The position numbers and the translations under genes are program-made. Under the pieces are notes generated by a model. The model was not told the DNA's origin. It worked only from the letters and a program-made list of their open reading frames with translations, and did no database searches. A stretch of DNA of 64,000 bases from Akkermansiaceae bacterium (GTDB lineage: Bacteria > Verrucomicrobiota > Verrucomicrobiia > Verrucomicrobiales > Akkermansiaceae), in contig CAIXKE010000109.1 of NCBI GenBank assembly GCA_903919975.1, forward strand, positions 23,582 to 87,581. Direction: 5' to 3'. Numbering within the stretch: the stretch's first letter is position 1; the number at the start of each line of letters is the position of its first letter. Below, in pieces: positions 26,725 through 36,643 of this stretch.

Positions 26725-28423
26725 AGCACGCAAAAAAATATCGTCAACTCCACGTTGCTGGGCAGCCACGGCACTCATTTGGTTCGTCGTTCTTCTAACT
26801 GGAATTGCTTTCAGCGGATTTTTTTATTTTAAAAGCGTGGATGATCAAGAAGCGCAGAGGCAACTACGACTGACCTCGCTGGAGCGCAGAGGAACCGAGT
26901 TCATCGAAAACCGCCGCTGGCAGGAAGCATCCGCAATCTTCGCGGAAATCGAAACCCTGATTCCAGGATCGGAACTCACAAAATTCGGCCGCAGGAGCAT
27001 CAAGGCCGGCATGAACGAGGAGCAAAACCAGTTCATCGGCTACTGGACTGGCCAGGCCATGGCCGAACTCGAAGCCGATCGTCTCGACGAGGCGGCGACC
27101 GCCGCTCAACGCGTGCTTGAAAAGTTTCCCGCAGAACCGGAATCCACGAAAATCCTAAACCGGATCGCTCAATCACGGGCTAACCAAGCACGAAACACCG
27201 CGATCACAGCCGCCCGTAAGCAACTCGACGATGGCCAACACGAAGCCGCCAACGAAGCCGCCCGCAAACTACTGGTGACGGATCCGAATGACAACGATGC
27301 CAAGGCCATCCTCGAAGATGCGTCCGCTAAACTGGCAAAACAGGTTGCCAATCGCGCCCAGGCCACCAGCCTGCTCAATCGAGCCATCGCAAGCGATAAA
27401 GGCGAGTTTGATCAACAGTCGCTCGACTGGCTGCGTGAGGCGGCATCCCTCGCACCGGAAGAACCGGAAATCGCCAAGCGACTCGAAGCGATGGCCTCCT
27501 ACGCCCGCACCTTAAGGGTGCCAGGCGATTTCGCCACACCCGCCGAAGCCATTGCCTCGGCGCGCGACCGTGACCGCATCGTGCTCACCGAAGCCATCTG
27601 GAAGGGCCCGCTCATCATCAACGTTGCCGTCGATCTACAAGGCGCGGGTTTCGAAAAAACCATCGTCGAATGCCCCGCAGCGGATGGCAGCGCGATCACC
27701 ATCAGCCCCGATGCCAAAGGCGCACGCATCACCGGCATCACCTTCCGCCATGAATCGTTTCTAGCGGTAGGTGCCGATCGATTTTCCGCAGCCCTTGTCC
27801 GGGGCGGCACGGCCGCTTTCACGGATTGTCACTTCGAGAATGCCAGCGGACATGGATTGGCGGTCATCGAAAACGGTCAGGCCACCGCCAATCGCTGCCG
27901 ATTCTCCGGCAACGGCTGGAACGGCGCGGCAGCCATCGGCAAGGGCTGCAAACTCGAAGTGCGCGAATCCGAGACATTCGAAAACTTCGAGCACGGCATC
28001 GAGACATGGGATGGTGCCGCCGCCATTCTCGTCAACAACCGCTGCGAAGGAAACACACGTAACGGCATCCACGTCGATAACGGCGCGTCCGCCGCCGACA
28101 TCCAAGGAAATCAACTCATCGCCAACCGCGAATTCGGAATCGTGCTCGATAGCGCCGGCTCGGGAAAAATTTCCGGCAACACCATACGCAATAATTTGCT
28201 AGGAGGCCTCGTGATCCGCGCCGCCGCCGCCAAAGTTTCCGTTAAAGGCAATCAGATCACTCTCAACCAAGGCCCGGGCCTGATCCTCGAAAAAGGGCTG
28301 GACGCAGCCTCCTGCTCGGAAAATACCGTCAAAAAAAACACCGCACCCGATATTCTAACCGACTCTATACTCACTCATGAGGACGACAAAGCGCCCGATT
28401 CTTCCGAAAACTCACCCCGCTGA
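26711..28423 (+). CDS. Membrane-anchored helical-repeat plus right-handed beta-helix protein
   Basis: A 570-residue protein. A transmembrane anchor (about 18-41, ALIWFVVLLTGIAFSGFFYF) is followed by alpha-helical TPR-like repeats (about 50-265), then a linker (ASARDRDRIVLTEAIW) and a right-handed parallel beta-helix (about 290-545) with repeated Asn-rich turns such as NRCEGNTRNGIHVDNG and KISGNTIRNNLLGGLVI. Such helices often bind or cleave polysaccharide. No catalytic residues could be assigned. It begins inside the preceding ATPase gene, so it may be cotranslated with the peptide importer. The last 49 bases overlap the convergent formate dehydrogenase gene. Confidence 0.75.
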   Translation: MKLPEARKKISSTPRCWAATALIWFVVLLTGIAFSGFFYFKSVDDQEAQRQLRLTSLERRGTEFIENRRWQEASAIFAEIETLIPGSELTKFGRRSIKAGMNEEQNQFIGYWTGQAMAELEADRLDEAATAAQRVLEKFPAEPESTKILNRIAQSRANQARNTAITAARKQLDDGQHEAANEAARKLLVTDPNDNDAKAILEDASAKLAKQVANRAQATSLLNRAIASDKGEFDQQSLDWLREAASLAPEEPEIAKRLEAMASYARTLRVPGDFATPAEAIASARDRDRIVLTEAIWKGPLIINVAVDLQGAGFEKTIVECPAADGSAITISPDAKGARITGITFRHESFLAVGADRFSAALVRGGTAAFTDCHFENASGHGLAVIENGQATANRCRFSGNGWNGAAAIGKGCKLEVRESETFENFEHGIETWDGAAAILVNNRCEGNTRNGIHVDNGASAADIQGNQLIANREFGIVLDSAGSGKISGNTIRNNLLGGLVIRAAAAKVSVKGNQITLNQGPGLILEKGLDAASCSENTVKKNTAPDILTDSILTHEDDKAPDSSENSPR

Positions 28424-31143
28424 GCCGTTTCCATCTTGGCAATCCGCACAGCCACGACTTTGTATTCGGGGCATTTTGTCTCCTCGTCGGCTCCTTGGCC
28501 AATGATGTGGTTCACCCTCAATTCTGGAAAATGAAATGATGTGAAAAGAATTCCCGGATTCACCTCGTCCGTGACTTTTGCCGTTAGTATAATCTCCCCA
28601 CGCGCAGAAGAAACCCGCACACGGTCTCCGCTCAGAATCCCTTCAGTCCGTGCATCCTGCGGATGAATCTCCAGCATATCCTCATTCACCATACGGATAT
28701 TTCCTTCACGGCGGGTCATGGTTCCGGAGTTGTATTGCGTCAAAATTCTTCCGGTTGTTAAGATGAATGGATATTTTTCACTGTGTCTGGCGATTTCCTC
28801 AGACTCCACCCATTCAAAAAAATGGAATTTTCCGAGGCCACGCTTGAACTTTTCCACATGAAGAATTGGCGTTCCTTCGCCATCACTACGGATCGGCCAT
28901 TGTTTTCCGAAATCACCCAACCCATCCCACGTTGCCCCGGCATAAGAAGGGACGGCATTGGCGATTTCCGCAAAAAGCCTCTCAGCCGCGTAGTCGGCTT
29001 GAGGATACCCAAATCGTTGCATGATATCACATAAAATCCGCCCATCAGAACGGGAATCCGCATAAGGAAGCAGAGCGGCATGAACCCGCTGGATTCTTCG
29101 CTCGGCATTGGTGAACGTTCCATTTTTTTCCAAAAATGACGATGCCGGGAGCACCACATCCGCGAACCTCGCCGTTTCCGTCATGAAGAGATCCTGCACA
29201 ACCAAGAAATCAAGAGAACGCATCGCCTGTTCGACATGGAGCGAGTTCGGATTCGTGTGAACCAAATCATCACCGATCACCCACAGCGCTTTCATCTTAC
29301 CGTCGATGGCGGCATCGATCATTTCAGTCAGACCTAATCCAGGGTGCCCATCCAGCTCCACGCCATAGATCATTTCCAACCGCACACGGCTTTCCGGATT
29401 CTGCAAATCAAGATAGCCCGGCCCCTGCCACGGATGGCAGCCCATGTCTGCGGCACCCTGCACATTGTTCTGCCCACGCAACGGATTCATCCCAGTTCCT
29501 GGGCGACCGATGTTGCCCGTCATCATGACTAGATTTGCGATTAACATCACACTCTTCGCACCCTGTTCATGCTCAGTCACACCGAGACCGTGAAAACACA
29601 TCGCAGCAACCGCAGAGGCATATTCAATCGCCGCAGACTTTACGAGCTCACGATCTACTCCGGTGATTTCCGCCATCCGCTCGACATCAAGCATCTTCAA
29701 TCCATTCTCAACCTCCGCCCATCCCTCACAGCGCCTCGAAATGAAATCCGTATCCACCAACCCCGCATCCAAAATGAAACGCGCCATCAGATTGAGCAAT
29801 GCCACATTCGTTCCGGGCCGGTTTTGAAGATGATATTTCGCGTATTTCGCCAGTTCAATGTGACGGGGATCGATCACAATCAATGGCAAACCCTGGATCG
29901 CTCGCTGCTTGATCCGCGCGCCGGTGACCGGGTGGGCCTCAGTTGGATTCGCGCCAATGAGTAGAATGCAGTCAGTAAAATCAATATCTTCAAAACTGTT
30001 GGTGGCCGCGCCGGTCCCGAAACTCTGTTGCATTCCGAATGCTGAAGGTATGTGGCAAAGGCGGGCACAACTGTCGATATTGTTGCACCCGATCACCGCA
30101 CGCATGAATTTTTGCATCAGATAGTTTTCCTCGTTCGTGCAACGGGATGAAGCAATTCCACCGATGGTACGCGCCCCGCTCGCCTCTCGGATACGGCTAA
30201 TATTCTTCACAATGCAATCATAGGCCTCATCCCATGATGCCACCTCCAGCTGACCGTCTTTTCGCAACAGTGGACTGCGAAGACGATCCGGATGCTTGTG
30301 AAAAGTGAATGCATAACGCCCCTTCAAACAAGCATGTGCCGGATTTACCATGGAGTCTTCAGCCGCCTCGATTGAGAGCACCTCGTCACCCTTGGTCGCC
30401 ACGATGAGATTGCACCCAACCCCGCAATACGTGCAGACAGTGCGGGTTTTCCCCGATGCTTCGATGGCCTTCGATTCGAAGACATCTGAAATCGCCGAAG
30501 TCGGGCAAGCCTGAGCACAGGCCCCGCATGAGACGCAGGGTGAATCGGCAAACGAAACATCTAGCCCCTTGATGATGCGGGCGTCAAAACCACGACCATG
30601 CATCGAAAGCACGAATTGTCCCTGCACTTCATCACATGCCCGCACACAACGCGCACAGTTGATGCATTTCGACAAATCGGTCGTCATGAAAACATGGGAA
30701 TGATCTTTGGCGCGGCCAAGGTGGCTTTCTCCAGTGGGATAGCGGACATCCCGGATGCCGACCTTTGCTGCCACGGTTTGCAATTCGCAGTTGCCATTCA
30801 CCTCGCACGTCAGGCAATCCAGTGGATGATCGGTCAAAACCAATTCAATTAGATTCCGTCGGAGTCGCTGAATCTTCGGTGACTCGGTGAAAACATGAAG
30901 ACCGGAAGTAATCGGAGTGTGGCAAGACGCAACGACTCTGCGCGGTCCATCGATGATACAGGAAACCTCAACGGAACATATACGGCATGCCCCAAATGGC
31001 TTCAACTGCGGCGCATCACAAAGAGTCGGAACATGTCCGCGCCCACGATGGCGATCGATGAATCCAAGCAACATATCACCCGATTCAAACATGAAGGACC
31101 GACCATCAATGAACGCCGTATTCAGTAAGGAATCATCTTGCAT
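28375..31143 (-). CDS. fdhA: NAD-linked formate dehydrogenase, molybdopterin catalytic subunit (Cys type)
   Basis: A 922-residue protein. The N-terminal 2Fe-2S domain (Cys42, 53, 56, 74) is followed by a His/Cys cluster (DHPLDCLTCEVNGNC) and two 4Fe-4S motifs (CINCARCVRACDEV, CVSCGACAQACP), as in NuoG-like FdsA. The catalytic domain begins with CTYCGVGC, and the molybdenum ligand is in SCARLCHIPS, a Cys where selenoproteins have Sec. The C-terminal MopB-binding domain (FILTTGRILTQYNSG) is present. It oxidises formate to CO2. It is downstream of the diaphorase subunit gene with 12 bases between them. Confidence 0.93.
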   Translation of the reverse strand: MQDDSLLNTAFIDGRSFMFESGDMLLGFIDRHRGRGHVPTLCDAPQLKPFGACRICSVEVSCIIDGPRRVVASCHTPITSGLHVFTESPKIQRLRRNLIELVLTDHPLDCLTCEVNGNCELQTVAAKVGIRDVRYPTGESHLGRAKDHSHVFMTTDLSKCINCARCVRACDEVQGQFVLSMHGRGFDARIIKGLDVSFADSPCVSCGACAQACPTSAISDVFESKAIEASGKTRTVCTYCGVGCNLIVATKGDEVLSIEAAEDSMVNPAHACLKGRYAFTFHKHPDRLRSPLLRKDGQLEVASWDEAYDCIVKNISRIREASGARTIGGIASSRCTNEENYLMQKFMRAVIGCNNIDSCARLCHIPSAFGMQQSFGTGAATNSFEDIDFTDCILLIGANPTEAHPVTGARIKQRAIQGLPLIVIDPRHIELAKYAKYHLQNRPGTNVALLNLMARFILDAGLVDTDFISRRCEGWAEVENGLKMLDVERMAEITGVDRELVKSAAIEYASAVAAMCFHGLGVTEHEQGAKSVMLIANLVMMTGNIGRPGTGMNPLRGQNNVQGAADMGCHPWQGPGYLDLQNPESRVRLEMIYGVELDGHPGLGLTEMIDAAIDGKMKALWVIGDDLVHTNPNSLHVEQAMRSLDFLVVQDLFMTETARFADVVLPASSFLEKNGTFTNAERRIQRVHAALLPYADSRSDGRILCDIMQRFGYPQADYAAERLFAEIANAVPSYAGATWDGLGDFGKQWPIRSDGEGTPILHVEKFKRGLGKFHFFEWVESEEIARHSEKYPFILTTGRILTQYNSGTMTRREGNIRMVNEDMLEIHPQDARTEGILSGDRVRVSSARGEIILTAKVTDEVNPGILFTSFHFPELRVNHIIGQGADEETKCPEYKVVAVRIAKMETAQRGEFSEESGALSSS

Positions 31144-31155
31144 GACGAAGATCGT

Positions 31156-32820
31156 TTAGCTTGTGAAATACGGTTCTAACTCCACATTGAAATATTCGAG
31201 AATATTGCGGACTGACAATGGCAGTCCGCCGCCAAGACCGCACAGCGAGGTTTCCTCTAAAGTTTCCAAAAGATCATCGAACAGCACGCGATCCACCTTG
31301 AATTTCTCACCATCAATCGCCCGGGAAATAAGCTCCCGCCCGCGAACCGATCCGATCCGACAAGGGAAACACTTGCCGCAGCTTTCATTGGCAAGAAATT
31401 GAAACAGATGCTCCAGCAAGCGGATCATCGGAAAGTCCTTCGGAATCGCAATAATCCCGGCATGCCCGAGGCTGAATCCTGCTTCAGCGAAGGAATCATA
31501 ATCCACATGCAAATTATCAATCCTAGAAACCGGCACCACACATCCGAGCGGTCCGCCGATTTGCAGTGCCTTAATCGGTATTCGGAACCCGCCAGCCGCA
31601 TCGACTAGGTCCGACAATGGCATGCCTATCGCGATCTCGTAAATTCCGGGTTTCATGAAATGGCTATCGAGTGACAGGAGCTTGGACCCGCTGAAGGATC
31701 GGGCTCCGATCGATTTGAACCCCCTTCCTCCGAGCACAAGAATACTCCGAACATTCGCGAAGGTTTCTACATTGTTGATGATGGTGGGTTTACCAAACAA
31801 TCCATGAACGGTCGGGTATGGCGGCCGCACGCTTACTTCCGGCCGCTGTCCTTCGATACTCCTGAGCAGAGCCGTCTCTTCACCACAGATATAAGCGCCC
31901 GCACCCTTGATGATCCTGATGGTAAAATTGAAACCATATCCATGAATATTGGATCCCAACCACCCCGCTTCAACAAGCTCATCGATGGCATTTTGCATCC
32001 TCAATATAGATTCAGGATACTCGGCACGAATGTACACCAGCCCGACTTCAGCGCCTGCGATCCAACCTGCGGCAATCATCCCCGCCAAAATAGCATGAGG
32101 ACGCCACTCCAACAAATACTTGTCGATGTATGATCCCGGGTCGCCTTCGTCTGCATTGCAAACCACATATTTCTCCGCCTCTTCCGCCATTCGACAGGCG
32201 TTCCATTTGAGATAAACCGGGAAGCCCGCCCCGCCCCGACCACGCAGACCGGATTCCCGTAACTCCTCTGCTAAATGAGTACGCCCATTAGCTAACATTT
32301 CTTCAATAGAAGTATAGTAGGATTCTATCCCATAAAATGGCGACGTCAGTTGTGGGAAATCAAGAAGTGAAAATACCCCATGGTGATCACCACGATCTTC
32401 GATACCACCATCTGCAAACACACCGTCCAGCTGTGATTGAGATAAACCGGAATAGTTATGACCATCGTATTGAAAAGCTCCTGCTTCGTGACAACGTCCG
32501 AGACAACAAAGACTCCCGATTTCAGAGTCCTTGAAATGATGACTGATCACATCGCGCAATCCATCTTGTGTTCCAGCGCATAAGCAAGCAGTGCCATTGC
32601 AAACCCAAACCTTTTTTCCGGAATTCGATTTCCGAAGCAGGTCATAGAAAGAAACAGCACCAGCCGTGCAGGCATCGCCAAACAACGATTCCCCGCCCAG
32701 TCGATGCATGAATTCCGGCTTCTCCGCCGTGCCCGATTGCATCGCAGCATCGGTCATTCGTTCCAATAGATTGCGCCGAACGCCACTTCTCGAGGAAATG
32801 GAACTGAGGTTTTCGGACAT
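31156..32820 (-). CDS. fdsB: Formate dehydrogenase NuoEF-like diaphorase subunit
   Basis: A 554-residue protein fusing a NuoE-like thioredoxin-fold ferredoxin (about 60-130, VCNGTACLCAG and LCCLGRCHEAG) to a NuoF-type flavoprotein. The NuoF part has GLRGRGGAGFPVYLKW for NADH, GAGAYICGEETALL for FMN, and CGKCFPCRIGS with SLCGLG for a 4Fe-4S cluster. It passes electrons from the formate dehydrogenase to NAD. The start is at 32820, facing the divergent ppsA gene across about 240 bases. FdsD, FdhD and cofactor genes are not in the window. Confidence 0.93.
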   Translation of the reverse strand: MSENLSSISSRSGVRRNLLERMTDAAMQSGTAEKPEFMHRLGGESLFGDACTAGAVSFYDLLRKSNSGKKVWVCNGTACLCAGTQDGLRDVISHHFKDSEIGSLCCLGRCHEAGAFQYDGHNYSGLSQSQLDGVFADGGIEDRGDHHGVFSLLDFPQLTSPFYGIESYYTSIEEMLANGRTHLAEELRESGLRGRGGAGFPVYLKWNACRMAEEAEKYVVCNADEGDPGSYIDKYLLEWRPHAILAGMIAAGWIAGAEVGLVYIRAEYPESILRMQNAIDELVEAGWLGSNIHGYGFNFTIRIIKGAGAYICGEETALLRSIEGQRPEVSVRPPYPTVHGLFGKPTIINNVETFANVRSILVLGGRGFKSIGARSFSGSKLLSLDSHFMKPGIYEIAIGMPLSDLVDAAGGFRIPIKALQIGGPLGCVVPVSRIDNLHVDYDSFAEAGFSLGHAGIIAIPKDFPMIRLLEHLFQFLANESCGKCFPCRIGSVRGRELISRAIDGEKFKVDRVLFDDLLETLEETSLCGLGGGLPLSVRNILEYFNVELEPYFTS

Positions 32821-33063
32821 TTATATCAATCCCATCGAAAAGACACGCAGTCCACAGGCAAAGGCAAGGTGACGCGATCAGCGCCAAGCGCAACATGTCT
32901 AATGAAATCACCTATGCGGGACTGCATCTTCCCCGAATGGTCGATCTGACACAATCCGGTCATACTCCGTCACGAAGGCACGCCCCACGATGGTCATTCG
33001 ACTTCATGGGGCCAGCCCACACCACTCATTGAAATCAGCAACTTGCAAATCTCGCTCACACCG

Positions 33064-35487
33064 ATGAACACCCAGATCATTCCACTCTATGCCAGACCAT
33101 TCAAAGACCTCACTCTGGATGACTTGCCACTCGTCGGAGGAAAAAACGCATCAATCGGAGAAATGGTTCGGGAGCTTTCATCCAAAGGAATCCGGGTTCC
33201 CGATGGATTTGCCATCACTGCGGATGCCTACCATCACTTCATTCAAGAAGCCGGACTTGACCGCGTGATCCATGAAATCCTCTCGGGCTTGGATACCCGA
33301 AACATGGCAAACCTCAGCCACCGCGGGCAAGCCATACGCCATGCCATTCTAAATGCCACCATCCCGGGTGATTTGGAAGAGTCCATCATCGAGGCCTACC
33401 GCGATTTGAATCATGGAACTTATCCGGCGGATGTCGCCGTGCGATCCTCCGCCACCCTCGAGGATCTACCAGACGCCAGCTTCGCCGGACAACAAGAAAC
33501 CTATCTGAATGTCCGAGGCAACCGGGCACTACTCGATGCCTGCAAACATTGTTACGCATCCCTCTTCACCGACCGCGCTATCAGCTACCGCGTGGACAAA
33601 GGCTTCGATCACTTCCAAATCGCCCTCAGCATCGGCGTGCAACGCATGGTGCGCTCGGATCTCGCCTGCTCGGGAGTAATTTTCACAATCGACACGGAAA
33701 GCGGTTTCCGCGACGCCGTTCTAATCAGCGCCAGTTACGGATTGGGCGAAAACATCGTCAAAGGCACCGTGATTCCGGATGATTACTGTGTTTTTAAACC
33801 CACTCTCAAGAAAGGTCATCGGCCGATCCTGAGCAAGCGTGTGGGCAGCAAGGAGTCCAAACTTGTCTATGATGATGGTGGTGAAAAAATGGTGAAAAAC
33901 ATCCCCGTTTCCACTGCGGAGCGGGAAAAATTCGCGCTCACCGATGACGAGATATTGCGACTCGCGCGCTGGGCCTGCATCATTGAGGATCATTACTCTG
34001 CCAAACACGGACACCCCATGCCGATGGATCTGGAATGGGCGAAAGATGGAAAAACCGGCGAGTTCTTCATCGTCCAGGCTCGCCCGGAAACCGTGGAATC
34101 ACTCAAAGACCCGGACGTGATCGAAACCCACCTGCTGAAAGCCCGCGGCAAAATCCTTGCCTCCGGACGTAGCATAGGAGCGAAGATCGCTTGCGGACGA
34201 GTGCGGATCATTTCCAATCCCGATCACATGCATCTCTTCCAGGATGGGGAAATTCTTGTCACGGAGAAAACTGATCCCGACTGGCAACCGATCATGAAAA
34301 AGGCCGCAGCGATCATCACCCGGCGCGGTGGTCGGACCTGTCACGCGGCTATCGTCAGTCGCGAGTTAGGGATTCCGGCGGTAGTCGGCATCGAGCAACA
34401 AGCTTTCGCCCTGAAAGACGGGCAAATCGTCACCGTGAGCTGCGCCGAGGGTGATGAGGGTTTCATTTACGAAGGCGAACTACCCTTTGAGGTGCAACGC
34501 ACCAACATCAGAAATCTCGCGCGTCCGCTCACGGAAGTAATGATGAATCTAGCCAATCCGGAAAATGCTTTTTCACTCAGCCGCATTCCCAACGATGGCG
34601 TCGGTCTTGCGCGGATGGAATTCATCATCAGCAATCACATTAAAATCCATCCCATGGCATTGCTGAACTATGAAAATCTCGCCGACCCCGCCGCTAAAGC
34701 GGAAATCGCCAGACTCACCGCCAATTACGATGACAAACCCGCGTTCTTTGTGGATCAACTTGCGCAAGGCGCGGGCATGATCGCCGCCGCGTTTTATCCG
34801 AAAGACGTGATTCTCCGCCTCAGTGATTTTAAAACCAACGAATACGCCAACCTGATCGGAGGCAAAGCCTATGAACCGGACGAGGAGAACCCGATGCTCG
34901 GATTTCGTGGTGCAAGCCGCTACTACCATCCGCTCTATCAGGATGGTTTCGCGCTTGAATGCCAGGCTGTGAAAAAAATCCGCGATGAAATGGGACTCAA
35001 TAATCTCAAGTTGATGATTCCATTCTGCCGCACGATTGAGGAAGGCCTCCGGGTCCAGGAGGAAATGGCCAAACATGGACTCAAGCGCGGTGAAAACGGC
35101 TTGGAAATCTACGTGATGTGCGAAATCCCCAGCAATGTCATTCTCGCCGATGAATTCTGCGATATCTTTGATGGCTTCAGCATCGGCTCCAACGACCTCA
35201 CCCAACTCATTCTCGGCGTGGATCGTGATAGCGAAATCGTCGCCCCGATTTTCGATGAACGGAATCCAGCGGTCAAAGCGATGATCGCCCAAGCCATCTC
35301 CACCTGCAGGGCAAGAGGGCGTAAAATCGGTATCTGTGGGCAGGCTCCAAGCGATTATCCGGAATTCGCGAAATTCCTCGTCGAGCAGGGCATCGACAGC
35401 ATTTCCCTCAACCCCGACACCGTGCTCAGCGCCACCTTGGTGATTGTTGAAACCGAGCAGCAACACGAGCAGTCACGCAGGGTATAA
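33064..35487 (+). CDS. ppsA: Phosphoenolpyruvate synthase
   Basis: About 807 residues from the ATG at 33064 (MNTQIIPLYARPFKDL). An upstream TTG start at 33043 is less likely. The ATP-grasp domain opens with LPLVGGKNASIGEMVREL, the swivelling phosphohistidine domain carries GGRTCHAAIVSRELGIPAVVG-type sequence (His in RTCHAA), and the PEP-utiliser barrel ends with IGICGQAPSDYPEFAKFL and its catalytic Cys. The enzyme converts pyruvate and ATP to PEP, AMP and phosphate, allowing gluconeogenesis from lactate or pyruvate, which fits the nearby lut genes. Confidence 0.95.
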   Translation: MNTQIIPLYARPFKDLTLDDLPLVGGKNASIGEMVRELSSKGIRVPDGFAITADAYHHFIQEAGLDRVIHEILSGLDTRNMANLSHRGQAIRHAILNATIPGDLEESIIEAYRDLNHGTYPADVAVRSSATLEDLPDASFAGQQETYLNVRGNRALLDACKHCYASLFTDRAISYRVDKGFDHFQIALSIGVQRMVRSDLACSGVIFTIDTESGFRDAVLISASYGLGENIVKGTVIPDDYCVFKPTLKKGHRPILSKRVGSKESKLVYDDGGEKMVKNIPVSTAEREKFALTDDEILRLARWACIIEDHYSAKHGHPMPMDLEWAKDGKTGEFFIVQARPETVESLKDPDVIETHLLKARGKILASGRSIGAKIACGRVRIISNPDHMHLFQDGEILVTEKTDPDWQPIMKKAAAIITRRGGRTCHAAIVSRELGIPAVVGIEQQAFALKDGQIVTVSCAEGDEGFIYEGELPFEVQRTNIRNLARPLTEVMMNLANPENAFSLSRIPNDGVGLARMEFIISNHIKIHPMALLNYENLADPAAKAEIARLTANYDDKPAFFVDQLAQGAGMIAAAFYPKDVILRLSDFKTNEYANLIGGKAYEPDEENPMLGFRGASRYYHPLYQDGFALECQAVKKIRDEMGLNNLKLMIPFCRTIEEGLRVQEEMAKHGLKRGENGLEIYVMCEIPSNVILADEFCDIFDGFSIGSNDLTQLILGVDRDSEIVAPIFDERNPAVKAMIAQAISTCRARGRKIGICGQAPSDYPEFAKFLVEQGIDSISLNPDTVLSATLVIVETEQQHEQSRRV

Positions 35488-35569
35488 TTTTTCACAGTTC
35501 CAAGAGACCCATCGTCCCAGAAAGAGCAATCTCCGGGCATGTGGAGAACCCAGTCGCAATTCCTCCAGC

Positions 35570-36643
35570 ATGAGCGATCCGGAATCCAGACAAGCGGAAA
35601 TCTCCAACCCCGACCGCAAGAATGCATCCGGAGAAATCAACGGTCACATCCTAACGGCAGTCACCCTGATCGGTCTTTATCTCTGCTATCGACTCGTCCA
35701 GCCGTTTCTGCCCGCCCTCGTCTGGGCGCTCACTCTAGCCGTAATTTTCGCCCCGTTTCAACGAATGCTCGAACGCAGAATCGCGCATCCCAATACTACC
35801 GCGGCCATTTCATTGCTGGTGATCGCGGTGATTGTCGTATTGCCCGCCACTTTCGTGGCGAATCAACTGCTCCTGGAAATCGCAAAAGGCGCGGACTACG
35901 TTCAAAAAATCACCACCACGGGCGATCTGCGTGAAACCCTCAAGCACCAACCGCTTCTCGCTCCATTCAGCGGATGGATCGAACAACAAATGGATCTCTC
36001 GGAAACCATTCGTCACATCGCCACTTGGCTTACCAACAGCGCCGCCGCATTTGTCCGGGGATCAGTCACCCAACTGATGGGGATATTCATCACGTTCTAC
36101 TTGTTATTTTATTTCCTGCGCGACCGACGCCTGGCGCTGGAATCTCTGCGAGCGATATCGTTTCTACCTTCCGGCCAGATCGACCGGATGTTCGCACGCG
36201 TTGTCGATACGATTCACGCCACGGTTTATGGCACACTCGCCATGGCCGCACTACAAGGCCTGCTCGGCGGACTGATGTTCTGGATTCTCGGCCTGCCCTC
36301 CCCCTTACTATGGGGAATTATCATGGGCCTGCTGGCTATTATTCCGGTGCTGGGCGCATTCATCATCTGGATTCCAGCCGCTCTCTGGCTCGCCTCGCAA
36401 GGGCAATGGGGAAAAGCCCTGGTCCTCACCGCATGGGGAGGCATCGTAGTGGCTGGAATCGACAATCTGATCTATCCGATCTTAGTCGGAACCCGGCTAA
36501 AACAACACACTGTTCTCGCATTCATTTCATTGGTTGGCGGCCTGATCATTTTCGGTTCATCCGGCCTGATTATCGGCCCGCTCTCGGTGACGATCACACT
36601 TCTCCTGCTGGAAATCCGGCATGACCGCAAAACTATGAGTTAG
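35570..36643 (+). CDS. AI-2E/PerM-family transporter
   Basis: A 357-residue membrane protein using the ATG at 35570 (MSDPESRQAEISNPD). An upstream frame extension to 35444 runs into ppsA. There are about eight hydrophobic helices in the AI-2E pattern: two at the start, an amphipathic central region (YVQKITTTGDLRETLKH), then LMGIFITFYLLFYFLRD and GLPSPLLWGIIMGLLAIIP. Members have been linked to autoinducer-2 or to Na/H exchange. The substrate here is unknown. It is probably cotranscribed with ppsA. It overlaps the next (convergent) gene by 11 bases. Confidence 0.85.
   Translation: MSDPESRQAEISNPDRKNASGEINGHILTAVTLIGLYLCYRLVQPFLPALVWALTLAVIFAPFQRMLERRIAHPNTTAAISLLVIAVIVVLPATFVANQLLLEIAKGADYVQKITTTGDLRETLKHQPLLAPFSGWIEQQMDLSETIRHIATWLTNSAAAFVRGSVTQLMGIFITFYLLFYFLRDRRLALESLRAISFLPSGQIDRMFARVVDTIHATVYGTLAMAALQGLLGGLMFWILGLPSPLLWGIIMGLLAIIPVLGAFIIWIPAALWLASQGQWGKALVLTAWGGIVVAGIDNLIYPILVGTRLKQHTVLAFISLVGGLIIFGSSGLIIGPLSVTITLLLLEIRHDRKTMS

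Noticed and set aside
28375..31143. Selenocysteine in formate dehydrogenase
   Set aside because: The molybdenum-ligand position is encoded as Cys (SCARLCHIPS), and no in-frame TGA occurs there.
34573..35466. 297-codon minus-strand frame opposite ppsA
   Set aside because: It is an antisense shadow of the conserved PEP-utiliser domain. The product has no family features.
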